From Diplolepis rosae (lineage: Eukaryota; Arthropoda; Insecta; Hymenoptera; Diplolepididae): a DNA stretch of 64,000 nt. The position numbers and the translations under genes were made by a program. Below, in pieces: positions 35,871-47,284 of the stretch; within the stretch, counting starts at the first letter, position 1; every line of letters starts with the position of its first letter. The notes beneath the pieces are model-generated. The model made no database searches, was not told the DNA's origin, and was given only the letters and a program-made list of their open reading frames with translations. Where the stretch lies: NCBI GenBank assembly GCA_030998225.1, contig JAPYXD010000553.1:3410001-3474000 (forward strand). The letters are read 5' to 3'.

Positions 35871-36541
35871 AAAACTTGGGAAATACCGAGTTTTTTCAAG
35901 ATTATCGTTAATGACACATTCTCCAACGCTTGAATTTCGGAGTAGCAAAGTTATAGAAAATATAAAAGTACGTACAATTTGAAAAATTATAAAAAAATAG
36001 AGAAAAATATTTAAAAAAACATAAAATTTTAAAAATTACATAAAAATTATAAAATCCAAAAAATTAAGAAAAAAACCAAAAAAAGAGACTCTTGACCACC
36101 CACCTTCACGTGGTAAGTGTTGGAAAACGTTTATAAGAAACGGCGAATGGGCTATATAATTCTGTATAATAATTTTTTTTGTATGTTTTTCATAGCAAAT
36201 TATCGTTTATAATAAGAAAGCTAAAGCAAACAGCAGATCGTGAAATATAAATTCAGAACTTTACGAATTTTTTCCGCTGAATCAGCGCTCTCAATCAAAA
36301 AATGGCTAGAGATATTTTTGATCACAAATTTTACATAAAATACGAAAATATATTTTTCATTAGCATATTATCAAATCTTCAATATTTGGACCGCCATATT
36401 GGATACGCCATTTTGAATTTTCTAACACTGTCACCAGATTTTCATATACTGTGTCAAGAAACATAGGAAAATGGAATTTAATAAAGGTTCAAGAATTCTC
36501 ATCAACGATAATCTTGAAAAAACTCGGTATTTCCCAAGTTC
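35871..36541. repeat. Fold-back repeat with 43-bp arms
   Basis: 35871-35914 and the reverse complement of 36499-36541 agree at nearly all positions (AACTTGGGAAATACCGAGTT in both). About 585 bp of AT-rich sequence separates them. No coding capacity. Confidence 0.65.
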
Positions 36542-36574
36542 TCCACACGGAGAAACTCTTCTTTGCAAAATTTA

Positions 36575-38180
36575 GTATTATTATATTTATTTTTACTAAC
36601 AGTGAATAGGAAACGAGGATATAACGTCACTTTTTTAGAAATTACTATTTTGAATATTAAACTATGGAGTTACTAAAAATATTGGAGAAAATGGTGATAT
36701 AATTGTACTTATGCCTAAAAACAAAAGCAAATTTTATTTCTTGAAATAGTAAAATCGTAATCGACACATCCAACGAATTATATTGAAGTAAATCCAATAA
36801 ATGTTTCATTAATTCCTAAAAAAGGATGTTAAGTTTACAAAAGACAATAGTAAAGTTACATCTTTTGTCTAACCGAATTACCATAGTCGTTTGGAGATAG
36901 TGGAACCATATTTATAACTTTTCCTATCGAAAATAGGAAATAATTGCATCTCTATGATATAAAAAAATCAGTCATTCGTAAAATTTACCATAGTTCTTAT
37001 TAGATTTTGTGAGCTACATAGAGAGAGTATTTATAAACATAGTTACATATTTACATACACATACACGTATATATATATATATATATATATATAATAAACA
37101 CACTAATGCACGCTCAAATACTAATTCAACGCAACTTAACCTAACTGCACAACGCACACATTCATAAACGCATCGCAGTGTGATATGTCAATATTGTCAA
37201 TTACAATGTAGCTACTTCATTATATACTGAACTGTGGAAACTTTTACGATTTGTGAGGAAAAGCTCGGCAGTCCCTCTGCTAGAAAAAATCGTAAGTTAG
37301 AAAGGCGCCATATTCAAATGTAAAAAAATATATTACTATATCGGCTACCGACAAAGAAGGGGCCGTTCACATAATACGTCACACAATTTATGGGAGGGGG
37401 GGGGGGGTCTGCAAATTGCGATGTGGTGTGACATGTTGGGAGGGAGGTCTACCCTCTAAGTTACGTCACACATTAAATGTGAACCCACGAAATTTGAATA
37501 AAAGTTCTGAAAAGATTATCTACAATAATAATTAATAGCTTCTTTTTTTACTGGATTTTATACGCGTTAACGAAAAATGTTTTATAAAAGTAAGAGGTGT
37601 GACGTGACATCGAAAGGGAGGGGGGGGGGCTGAGGTTTGAGACCATGTGTGACATGGGGGGGGGGGTAAAAAATAGCTAAAAATCGCGTGACGTATTATG
37701 TGAACGGCCTCTAATCATAACGAGCACATGGAGCGATTCTCGGGTAATATCAGAAACGTTCGGCGTATCTGACGTCACTCGGCAGTACATTTAATATTTC
37801 CAATGGGAATTTTGACAACGTACTATTCCAATATATGATGTATTCGATTGCAAAATATTCAAGTCTTTCTCTCTTCATTCTTCATTACTATTGACAATGG
37901 TAATTTCTCTAAACTATTTTGCAATTTATATTATTCAAAAGACCAATTCTTGCATAGATATTTTTACTTTTTATTTATATATGTATCACTTATTTCTAGT
38001 TTCAATTTCCCATTAAAGATATTAATCTTTGCAAATCTCAATGGTAATTTATAAAGTTGCACTATATTTATAATTGGTTCAGAAAATGTATTTCCTCCTG
38101 CCGCTATGGTAAATAAAACTAGTTTTGTCACTATATCCTCGCTTCCTATTCACTGTTAGTAAAAATAAATATAATAATAC
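36575..38180. repeat. Fold-back repeat with ~56-bp arms, containing a MITE
   Basis: 36575-36630 and the reverse complement of 38125-38180 share GTATTATTATATTTATTTTT and onward through GAATAGGAARCGAGGATATA. The interior has a (TA)n microsatellite (about 37068-37092) and the MITE at 37358-37712. The right arm ends exactly where the CCCAAGTGCGAA transposon begins. Confidence 0.65.
37358..37712. mobile_element. MITE with GGCCGTTCACATAATACGTC ends and G-tracts
   Basis: The left end AGGGGCCGTTCACATAATAC and the right end (reverse complement AGAGGCCGTTCACATAATAC) pair with one mismatch. A second internal inverted pair includes GTGTGACATG-type words and long G-runs at about 37386-37397, 37620-37630 and 37657-37667. 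Ends starting GGGGCCGTTCA and including ACGTCAC are widespread in insect MITEs. No target duplication was resolved. Confidence 0.7.
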
Positions 38181-38700
38181 CCCAAGTGCGAAGTTAGATA
38201 CGGCCCAACACTGGGCCAGCATCGGCAAAAATGTTGCCGAAGATCGGTTGCCGATACCGTGCCGTTGCTGGAATGATAACTCCGGTATGCACTTGGCGGC
38301 CAATTCTGCCCCAAACTCTGGCCGCCAACGCTTGTGCGTCACTGGCTACCATTATCGGTTCGTCAATGAGTTCCGATGTCGGACCGAAGTCGGCTATCAA
38401 TACCGTGCCGTTGCTGGAATGATAACTCCGGTATGCACTTGGCAGCCAGTTCTGGACAAACTCTGGCCGCCAACACTTGTGCGTCACTGGCTACCATTAT
38501 CGGCTCGTCAATGAGTTCCGATGTCGGACCGAAGTCGGCTATCAATACCGTGCCGTTGCTGGAATGATAACTCCGGTATGCACTTGGCAGCCAATTCTGG
38601 CCCAAACTCTGGCCGCCAACACTTGTGCGTGACTGGCTACCATTATCGGCTCATTAATCAGTTCCGATGTCGGCCCGAACTCGGCTATCAACATCGGGAG
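38181..38700. repeat. Left subterminal array, ~145-bp units
   Basis: After the inverted end come palindromic words (GGCCCAACACTGGGCC), then three units beginning CCGTGCCGTTGCTGG at 38257, 38403 and 38548 (spacing 146 and 145), the last incomplete near 38700. Units differ by few substitutions. CACTA elements carry such subterminal repeats as transposase-binding sites; that role is inferred here. Confidence 0.8.
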
Positions 38701-38746
38701 ATCATCTAAATGAGAGCTTTGGCCTGCACTTGGTACCTCATTTTGG

Positions 38747-39801
38747 TTAAATTTTAAAAAAACATGGAATTATATTTATAAGGTAAAACTTCTTATCTCT
38801 CGTTAATGATATACTGCCATCTTTTATGCAAAGTCTATGCGCTCATGCGCATTTTTTTACCTCCCTCTCTGTCAGCTGCCCCAGACAACCATTTGCTGGT
38901 TTTTGCGACGATATCTTTGGGGCTGATTTCGTGCATATCCGACAGAATGGCTGCAACAAACGTTGTCATTTAGATTGAAAATTTGATTCAATAAATAAAA
39001 ATAAAGAAATAAAAATCAAAGTAAAAAGATTTCAAAATGGTGCAAAAAGTTTCGAATTTTGGATTCATTAAAATTAAATTTTCTCTATATTGTTGGTCTC
39101 AAAATAGTAGCTCCATCCTTCATGACAGTGTCAAGCCTAATATTAATAAATAAATTTAAAACTTTTACATTTTTTCAGAGCTTAAGAGCTACTATAATAA
39201 AATGTAATTCTTAAATACAATGAGTTTTGTTTCATTACATTTTTTTACATTAAAACCATTATTTTAAAATATAAATTTCATTTTATACGTACATGCCATG
39301 GTTTGATATGTATATGTTTCACTAAAATCCGCCTTTCCGATGCCTCTGACTTTTCTCCCTGTTGCAGTGAATTCCATCTGTACATTTTTTGTAATTATGT
39401 ACGGGAGGCATCTCTTAATTCCTTCTGTCAATGTCTTCGTGCCTCTCAGAAGACATTGCATCAGACATTTCTGAGAACAAAATCAATTTTTATCAAATTT
39501 TCTAATTTCAACTTACCTAAAAGAAACTTGAAACTCTTTTACTTACAAATGCTTCCTGTTTCGTAGAATCAGCTTTCAGGTTCTGTTCAAAGGAAGTAAA
39601 AGTTTCCAGATTTGAAATCGGGAGAGGAATTTCAAACTTTTTCTTTGCTTCTTCGATTTTTCCCAATGTAGTTTCCATGCCGCTGTTTGTCAAAGACTCC
39701 GCCAGTATATCCATGCGCTTTTTGAAATCGTATAAGATACTGCTTTTTGCTATTTTAATCTCTTTTTTGATTGTTGCTTTCATTCGTTCCTCCAAATTTT
39801 T
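38747..39801 (-). repeat. Left arm of inverted duplication of DUF4806-like gene end
   Basis: An inverted copy of 41041-41890 that retains about 205 bp missing from the right arm (roughly 39317-39523, containing most of exon F). The two arms are otherwise nearly identical, so the duplication is recent relative to most repeats here. The spacer between the arms (39802-41040) is the unique 5' part of the gene. Confidence 0.9.
38835..39801 (-). pseudogene. DUF4806-like gene, inverted copy of the last three exons (complete 3' half)
   Basis: Minus-strand exons: E' (about 39801-39547, ends at GTAAGT), F' (39470-39293, acceptor CTCAG, donor GTACGT) and G' (38950-38835, acceptor TTGCAG, ends TAG). Phases fit throughout. 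The join reads KQEAF/KCLMQCLLRGTKTL, later YQTMA/SILSDM, and ends with KWLSGAADREGGKK. This resembles the C-terminal DUF4806 domain and its conserved tail in full, unlike the + strand gene. The 5' exons are absent from this orientation, so alone it lacks a start and is called a pseudogene. Confidence 0.65.
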
Positions 39802-39840
39802 GATTTCTGTTATTAGTAAAAAAAATTCTTTCTTATTTAG

Positions 39841-41801
39841 ACGCAAAAGTATCTGAAAAAACCGTACGTCGTCGTGGAATTTATCGACGAAATTGATGAA
39901 GACGGTAAAAAAATAGTCGATTTGGTACTATCACTATGGATTAATATCTCTGAATCTCCCCTTATGTGTCATTATCACATGCGAGGAGTTAGCAACAATA
40001 AATTGCAAACTTGGATAAAGGAACGGATTCCACCTAAAAACTCTTGGAAAAAATTCGCTATACGCGTATTGCAGGGAGCTAGTAAGTTTTCTTTCTGTGT
40101 AATACAATTTCTTTCTATTCAAAATTTTCTTATGATTCCACGGAAAAAAATTATATAACATATATGCCTACATTGTGTAGGTTCCTATCATCAAGGTCTA
40201 AGAAGAGTGGAAAGGTCCTGTATTCATTCCACCATTCAATGTACGACTGGTGCGGAGTCCAGCGAGGAGACCGGAAATTCCGCTGAAGAAGACACAGGTG
40301 AAGCCGAAGAAGAAGAAGATAGTGACAAAAAAGGAGACAGCGAGTCATATTGGTCGAATAATCATTCGAATGAGAAGACTACTTACAAAAATCGAAAATC
40401 CAGTTTCAATCATCGCAGCAAAACGCCGAATGGTAATATTAGTGATTCAGGTAGAGTCCTTCATTCATTTCAAACAAGAAAAAGGAAAATATGTTAATGC
40501 GGTTCAATATGTTTTCAGATGGCGAAACAAGCGGAAATCTCAGTGAAAATGTTTCACATGACATTTTAGAAGATCCACCTGCCTTTGAACCTAAATTCAA
40601 AGAAAGCGGTAAAAAAAAGCAGAAGCAAAGCACGCCTCATCACACTTCCCAAAGTTATAAGTTTTAATTAAATTTTTACTTGCTTAAAAATTGCTACATA
40701 TCTAAAATATGTATCTTTAATACCATTCATTTAAAACAGATAATGAAATATATTCAACATATGCGATCCCTGGAGGATCCGGCATTAAACCATCAAAGAA
40801 AAGAAAATATGAAACTCAAGCTATCAGTCTTGAAGAATCTAACGGTGCGTCACGATACTAATTCGTACATTTTTCCACATATTTTGAAAATTCTTTTAAT
40901 GCACCATATTTTTTTCTACGATAAAATACTATTGTATATAGAAATTACAGAAAAATTATTTCAAATGTTAATGAACTAATCTTCTTTCGTTATAACAGAT
41001 TTTTTTGAGATGATAAAATCGCTTTTCAAAAATTCTTTGCAAAATTTGGAGGAACGAATGAAAGCAACAATCAAAAAAGAGATTAAAATAGCAAAAAGCA
41101 GTATCTTATACGATTTCAAAAAGCGCATGGATCTACTGGCGGAGTCTTTGACAAACAGCGGCATGGAAACTACATTGGGAAAAATCGAAGAAGCAAAGAA
41201 AAAGTTTGAAATTCCTCTCCCGATTTCAAATCTGGAAACTTTTACTTCCTTTGAACAGAACCTGAAAGCTGATTCTACGAAACAGGAAGCATTTGTAAGT
41301 AAAAGAGTTTCAAGTGAAACATATACATATCAAACCATGGCATGTACGTATAAAATGAAATTTATATTTTAAAATAATGGTTTTAATGTAAAAAAATGTA
41401 ATGAAACAAAACTCATTGTATTTAAGAATTACATTTTATTATAGTAGCTCTTAAGCTCTGAAAAAATGTAAAAGTTTTAAATTTATTTATTAATATTAGG
41501 CTTGACACTGTCATGAAGGATGGAGCTACTATTTTGAGACCAACAATATAGAGAAAATTTAATTTTAATGAATCCAAAATTCGAAACTTTTTGCACCATT
41601 TTGAAATCTTTTTACTTTGATTTTTATTTCGTTATTTTTATTTATTGAATCAAATTTTCAATCTAAATGACAACGTTTGTTGCAGCCATTCTGTCGGATA
41701 TGCACGAAATCAGCCCCAAAGATATCGTCGCAAAAACCAGCAAATGGTTGTCTGGGGCAGCTGACAGAGAGGGAGGTAAAAAAATGCGCATGAGCGCATA
41801 G
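39841..41801 (+). pseudogene. DUF4806-like multi-exon gene, missing most of one exon
   Basis: Exons with canonical GT-AG borders and matching phases: A 39841-40081 (YVVVEFIDEIDED; WKKFAIRVLQGAS), B 40181-40450 (SSYHQGLRRVERS, then Glu-rich), C 40519-40608, D 40740-40844 (basic KPSKKRKY, a possible nuclear signal), E 40999-41294 (helical, LEERMKATIKKEIK), G 41686-41801 (SGAADREGGKK then stop). The N-terminal exon and tail resemble DUF4806 proteins, common in ants and other arthropods and often repeat-associated. Exon F survives only as its last ~30 bases near 41313-41343; its acceptor and DUF4806 core are deleted. Exon A begins at an acceptor, so a 5' exon is missing or lies elsewhere. Function is unknown. 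It faces the transposase gene, so it may be an accessory protein of the transposon comparable in position to plant TnpA (inference). Confidence 0.65.
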
Positions 41802-41890
41802 ACTTTGCATCAAAGATGGCAGTATATCATTAACGAGAGATAAGAAGTTTTACCTTATAAATATAATTCCATGTTTTTTTTAAAATTTAA
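41041..41890 (+). repeat. Right arm of the inverted duplication
   Basis: It matches 38747-39801 inverted, but is 205 bp shorter because of a deletion between 41300 and 41312 that removes the exon F acceptor and most of that exon. The outer limit is the matching T-run/AAATTTAA near 41890. Confidence 0.9.
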
Positions 41891-43198
41891 GTAGTTAAAT
41901 AAATAAAACAGAATTACATTTTCAGTAATAAATGTGTTGTTTCTTCTAAAAGTCTAGTATCTTTCTAATAATAAGGATTAAGTAGAATTAAGTGAATTAC
42001 ATATAAAGTTTATTAAAATCTGAAACCTCTATCTGCAGAATTTACATCAACGCATTCAAAACCATCAAAGTTCAGCGGCGACACTACGACGCCCGCTATA
42101 AGTTGAACTCGAAAGAGACAATCGATCGATTAACACCTTCGTCAATTCGCGAGGCAAATTTTAAATTTCAATTAATACTTGAAATGGAAATGTTTCAAAT
42201 TACTATTTAAAGTCTGTGTATTTGTTGTAAAATCGGTAGTGGAATTGAAAGCACATTAACGGCCGTATTATAACCATGCTTATGACCGTATTTTGATCAT
42301 AAGTATGGCCATAATTACGACCGTGACCTAACTTTTTATCAGTGATAACTGGTGAACTAACGCCACACGGACATATTTATGACCTTTACTTAACGTTTTT
42401 TATCACTGATAAAAACGTTAGGTCACGGTCGTAATTATGGTCATAATATGACCGTAATTATGGCCGTGAATATATAGTCCTAATTATGATCAAAATGTGG
42501 TAATAAGCATGGCTATGATACGGCAATTAATGTGGTTTCAATTTCACTACCCTTTTTACGGTCAGATGACGGTCATATTTACGACCGTATTTTTTCACTA
42601 TAGGATTGGTTTACATTTTCATAATAACCTTTCAATACTATACGTGTATAAATTGGGGGTGAAAATATTTTGAAATATAGGAAAAAGTTATTGTCTAGAC
42701 ATTTATTAGATTGTCCCCTCGTGCCTCCGCAGTTCAAATATTAAATAATTGCTTCAGTTTTAATGACATTTGAATTAATAGGGACATCAAATTTTATAAT
42801 TTATAATAATAATGATACAAGTATGCTTGGCCTTAAAAAATTTATTGATTTTATTTAAAATAAACAATTTTAACCTTTTTTAAACACTATAGTAATTGCA
42901 GGACAAACATTTAAATGACTGTGTCGTAGACGGTAAAATATTGAGCCACCTACATGATTTTCATTTTCATCAACTCTGTGAGTTATGGAAGCCATCGAAA
43001 TCACGATTTTTTCAAATCTTAAAAACTTTGAAGTTAGAAATATAATGACTAATGACTAATACTAGTTTGGTAAAATATAAATGATCAATGGAGGCGCCTG
43101 TCAGAAGAATGAGCAATATCATAAATAGCTCGAATAAAATAATTCTACATATTACCGTTTTCACACAGAAAACGGTCACCACACTCGATTATAATGAA
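41891..43198. other. Spacer between convergent genes, mostly non-coding
   Basis: AT-rich DNA between the ends of the two convergent genes, containing the palindromic MITE at 42236-42550. Outside that element I see no gene or repeat with support. Confidence 0.5.
42236..42550. mobile_element. 315-bp nearly complete palindrome (fold-back MITE)
   Basis: The left end GTAGTGGAATTGAAAGCAC pairs with the right end GTGGTTTCAATTTCACTAC, and pairing continues inward with few mismatches past TTTATCAGTGATAA. The interior is built of alternating words of the CATAATTACGACCGTGAC type. The RNA would form one long hairpin. Non-coding. Confidence 0.8.
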
Positions 43199-46100
43199 TT
43201 ACGTGTGCAAAAGGCTTGCTAAGTAAGTCGTTTGCTCAACATCAATTTGAAAGCATTTTCTTACGATTGATGTTGTAGAATACTTCCTTAAAAGACAGCT
43301 TCGAGATTCTTCAGGGCAAATATAAAGTCCTACTTCAGACGACGCTCTAGGATATTCAAATGCATTCTTTGTTTTCAATTCATGGCCTTCAATGAACACA
43401 TTGCTGATATCCGAAGCATTACAAAAGATACGTTTGACCTTCATGAAGGTGCCACTTGACAATTCCACAATATCATTTGGACGAGTTACACTGATGTGGG
43501 ACGACTTGATATTGATATCCGAGTAATCAATTTCAGAAACGTTTCGACTTATTTCCACGCGATTACTCAACATCGAACGTTTTTTCATAATCTCAGAAGT
43601 TGAGTAGATTTCAGATAATCTTCTAAAAAGTTGGGCTAGTGAATTTCTAGGCGTTCGAATGAGTTTCTTGATTATTCCCAGTAGATTCTCGAACGGAAAT
43701 GCCGAATAGGCTGTTAACGCTGCTTTCATTTTCCTGACGTCGTCACTCAAATGTATCAAATTATGGAAATTGATGCTCTGTATACTTTCTCCATAAAGCT
43801 CCGGTAGTTTGGAAAAGAAATTCAGCAAGAGATCATTGGCAATGTCAGTATGAGTAAGTGCCAAAGTAGAATGGCACAAAATGCGACTTGCAATCGACAA
43901 ATGCAAAAAATGCCGATACAATCTTTTTGGCAAAATGAATTTCAAAAGGAAAGGTCCACCATACAATAAGAAAAATCTATAGTGAGTTGCTTTCCAATTA
44001 GGTATGTCATCTGAATCGAATGTTTTCCTGTGAATCTCTGTTGGGATTGATCCTTTCAACGCCGATAGAATATCCTTTAATTTCTTTCGTTGGAGACGTT
44101 GTAGCTTTGCCCGATTCATCTTTTTTCCAATCCATCTTTCTAATAAAGTTTTCATAACACCATTACAAAGAAGATGCATGTAATCGAGAACGACTTGGCG
44201 TACGGGATCGAATTCTGGAATACGAAGCAAAGGTGATGGCGTGTTTGGCTGGTGATGTCGTTGCTGATCTTTAGTCTTTCTGCAAGCGATAAATGAATCC
44301 TTCGTTCGTTTTTGACAGTTCGTTTCTGAGAAAATCCTTTTACCACTGTGAGTTTTTCCACGTATCTGAGAAAAGTGATTATATTTATGTTATTTTGAAT
44401 CGTTTCCAAGTCTTTGAAAGTAGGAAATAAAAATTATTGCTTTTTTATTACAGCATTTAAATTACTGATATGTATTATTTTACATTTACCTCACACCTTT
44501 CGCACGAATAAAAACCAGAATGCCCCTTGGTGCATTTTACGAAAGCGCGGGCCGGTGTGTCACAGACAAATGCAGAAATTTCGACCTTGTAAATCGTATT
44601 TCCGATTTTAACACCCTCTTCAATTAATTTTGCACATTCCTCGACAAAATCTTTCAAGAAATCGCTTGCTCTTGCTGGTTTCGAATCTCCGTAGAACATT
44701 CCAGCTACAAAGGGCTTACAATCATAATCATTATGCAAAATCTGTATCAAGATCGGCCATAATTGTATTAATGATTTATTATACAAAGGTAGACCGTCTA
44801 TGTTGATTAAAAGTTTAATTATTCTTTCTTTAAAATCTTCTTCTGCAATCTTATCTTTCAAAACATTTTCTATGCCTGTATAAACATAGGGTGCATCCGT
44901 TCCTCTCTTCGATTTCATCGTTTTTATCTTATCCCCGGTTCGATTTGTACCCAATAATGTCTCCGCACATTTAGGTAAATCTCTGTGACCGTAATCGCGA
45001 AGCATGATTAACAGTTCATTTAATGCTGTTCTTGTTATATTATTTGTGTGTTTATTAGCCCATTCTTTCAATCTCTCTCGTATACGTTTTGATGCTTCCA
45101 GTTCATTGACATCGCATTCTATATCATCATCAGGTTCTACCTGACAGTTCTTAAAGAAGTTCTTCTCCATTTCATTTTTTTCATCTGTATCATACTCCGA
45201 TAGTGAAGTGAAACTTCCCGTGAAAAGATCCACACTAAAAATTAAATTTTACCTAATGAATGATTAAATTATAAAATATGTTTATATATAAAAAAAAACA
45301 TACTCAGGAAAAATAAAACGATTAAAGGAATGTCTCTGTGTACCGTATTTTTCAAGAACGTGGCTTGAGAAATATATTACGTGAATCGGAATGAAGGCTT
45401 GTATGTAAATTGGTCCTATAACTTGAATCAGAAACTTCTGATAAATTGTCCGAAAACACTATTTTACCTAGTTATGTACAGCGGAGTGTCAGATTCAAGT
45501 GAATAATTTTTTGTTCTTGGGTACAATTCATTACCTTTCGGAAGGCGATAACGAATAGTCAGAGACATCATCATTTCTGAAAAAATTTTATACATGAAAG
45601 AACTGGAATACATTAATATATTATATAATACATAATAAATTACATTTTTACAATTTTAGCATACCTTTCTCTCTGTAAAAATAAATATTCTAAATCACGA
45701 TTTTGATCTCTTCTCTTAAGATTAGTATAATATATTATGAAAACTGTGCTTGTCTGAGAACACAAGCTAAAGGTGTCTTATGTACAAAATGACTTTTAGG
45801 TTATGCCTGTTGATTTTGATGATTTTAATTTTTACAATATTACTTTGAATTTGAGATAATGAATTAGTCGCACATCGTTATTGCCAATTTATACTCTTGC
45901 TTAGTAAAAGGGTCAAATTATAAAAATTTCTCACAGTGATCATAATCTATAAAATCATGAAATTATCAAGACTTTATTAAGAAAGTATAGATTTGGTAAA
46001 ATTAAGACTTATTTCCCAAGATAAGCTAGCATTTTTACGTACTCTGGGGAGACAGAATAATCAGTATCTTCGTTTTCTACTAATATTATATTGTTTGAAG

Positions 46101-46248
46101 GTGAGCAGTCAAACTCAGATGTGGATCCAGCCGATGATGAATTAAAACATTTTTTTGAAGGATCTTCATTTTCGTCACTATCACTCTGACTTACCCTTGA
46201 TCTTTTTAAAATTCGAGATTTGCATAGCCTATAATAATTTTTTGACAT
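43199..46248 (-). CDS. CACTA-type transposase, intact four-exon gene (719 aa)
   Basis: I assemble exon 1 46248-46043 (ATG; donor GTACGT), exon 2 45576-45535 (42 nt), exon 3 45234-44490 (donor GTAAAT), exon 4 44365-43199 (stop). All introns are GT-AG, phases agree (2, 2, 0), and the total is 2,160 nt with no stop or frameshift. The N-terminus is Ser/Asp/Glu-rich. Motifs: DGLPLY at about 229, WPILIQI near 242, CDTPARAFVK at about 307, a CERC pair at 327-330, VLDYMHLLCNGVMK near 391, and a C-terminal segment with FHNLIHL then SAFPFENLLGIIKK (531-565). The last resembles the DUF4218 region of plant CACTA TNP2 proteins, and the whole resembles EnSpm/CACTA transposases of animals. It would bind the element ends and move it. 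A separate 956-bp element sits 46 bp upstream of the ATG and may have displaced the promoter. Confidence 0.75.
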
Positions 46249-46294
46249 TTTACGTTTTAAATATGAATTGAATTGTAGCAATTTCTTCCAGATA

Positions 46295-47250
46295 CACTGA
46301 GAGAAATCGGCTTTGGTTCCTGTGCACATAGCACATAAATTTTTTGTACAATAGTTGCCTTGACCAAAAAAGTTGAGAGAAGCTACTACTTTTATAGTTA
46401 TCATGACAGTAATTTGGACTTTTTTGTGTATTCGGTTGTTGTGACCAAAGTTGATGATTAGAATGAGCTTTATACGTACCCCAACGGTTAGTACACGTAC
46501 ATTTTCTTTATGTGTACTGCCAAGCTCCTTTGGTTACTACAACCGCAGCGTTCGCTGTTGCGCTAGACAAATCAAGTATAACTTTCATTGAAAGATATGC
46601 AGCTTAAGTTGAATCCTGCCAATTCTCGTTCTCGATTCCTGGACTATATTTCACCGTGCCAAGCATTATCAGGTAAATAATTCTATTATAAATATAGTTT
46701 GACAAATCTTTCTAAATGATAAACGATTTTGTTCGGGGACAATGCAATGCGTTCCAATTTTGCTGTCTCGTCGTATTTTGTCAAAACTATAGTCAGTCAA
46801 AAAAAGTTTATGGTGATGTAAAAAGTGACAATTTTTTAACTTAATCGACGAAAGTTATCATAAATATCATTATACCGGATTATTTTTCTTAGATCTTTTC
46901 GGTGAAACTTTATTTTTTCTCATCAAATTGAATTTGTATTTTGATAACTAAGAGAACCATACCTATAACCTCAAAAATAATTTTGGCTGGATATTTACTG
47001 TCCGTAGACTTAGTCATTTTAACTAAACTCTATGCGCGGCTTTACGATGGACTTTGGTTCCTATAACCGCAGCGCTATGGTATTTCAAGTACCAGAATCG
47101 TGGTCTCAGTAACGTTCCTTGCAGTTGAAGTAAACACTTTTCCAATGTATGACAGCCACTACCATGATTGTCATGAGAACTTTAACATTTTTGTAAAGAC
47201 GATTTTAACAAAAAAACTTTGGTCAGTGAAACCTAAAATTTCTCTCTGTG
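46295..47250. mobile_element. CACTGAGAG element, complete 956-bp copy
   Basis: CACTGAGAGAAAT at the left and CACAGAGAGAAAT (reverse complement) at the right, with TA on both sides (46293-46294, 47251-47252). Copies of a subterminal phrase TTTGGTTNCTAYAACCGCAG occur near 46530 and 47054 in this orientation, with shorter forms near both ends. It matches 33907-34786 (inverted). It is non-coding and separates the transposase ATG from the terminal array. Confidence 0.7.
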
Positions 47251-47284
47251 TATAAGTATCTTTATTCAATTTTAAAAAAACAAC

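Noticed and set aside
38079..38709. Multiple plus and minus frames near 38.1-38.7 kb
   Set aside because: They repeat with the 145-bp units and have no domain; open frames result from the tandem array.
45666..45673. 8-nt microexon (AGAGAAAG between AG and GTATG) in the transposase gene
   Set aside because: Including it would break the reading phase between the exons at 46043 and 45576, which join perfectly without it.
33907..47250. One giant 13-kb transposon with ~0.9-kb inverted ends (CACTGAGAG)
   Set aside because: The right copy has both its own ends and TA flanks (46295-47250), so it is better explained as an independent element. The left copy is a truncated sibling in opposite orientation.
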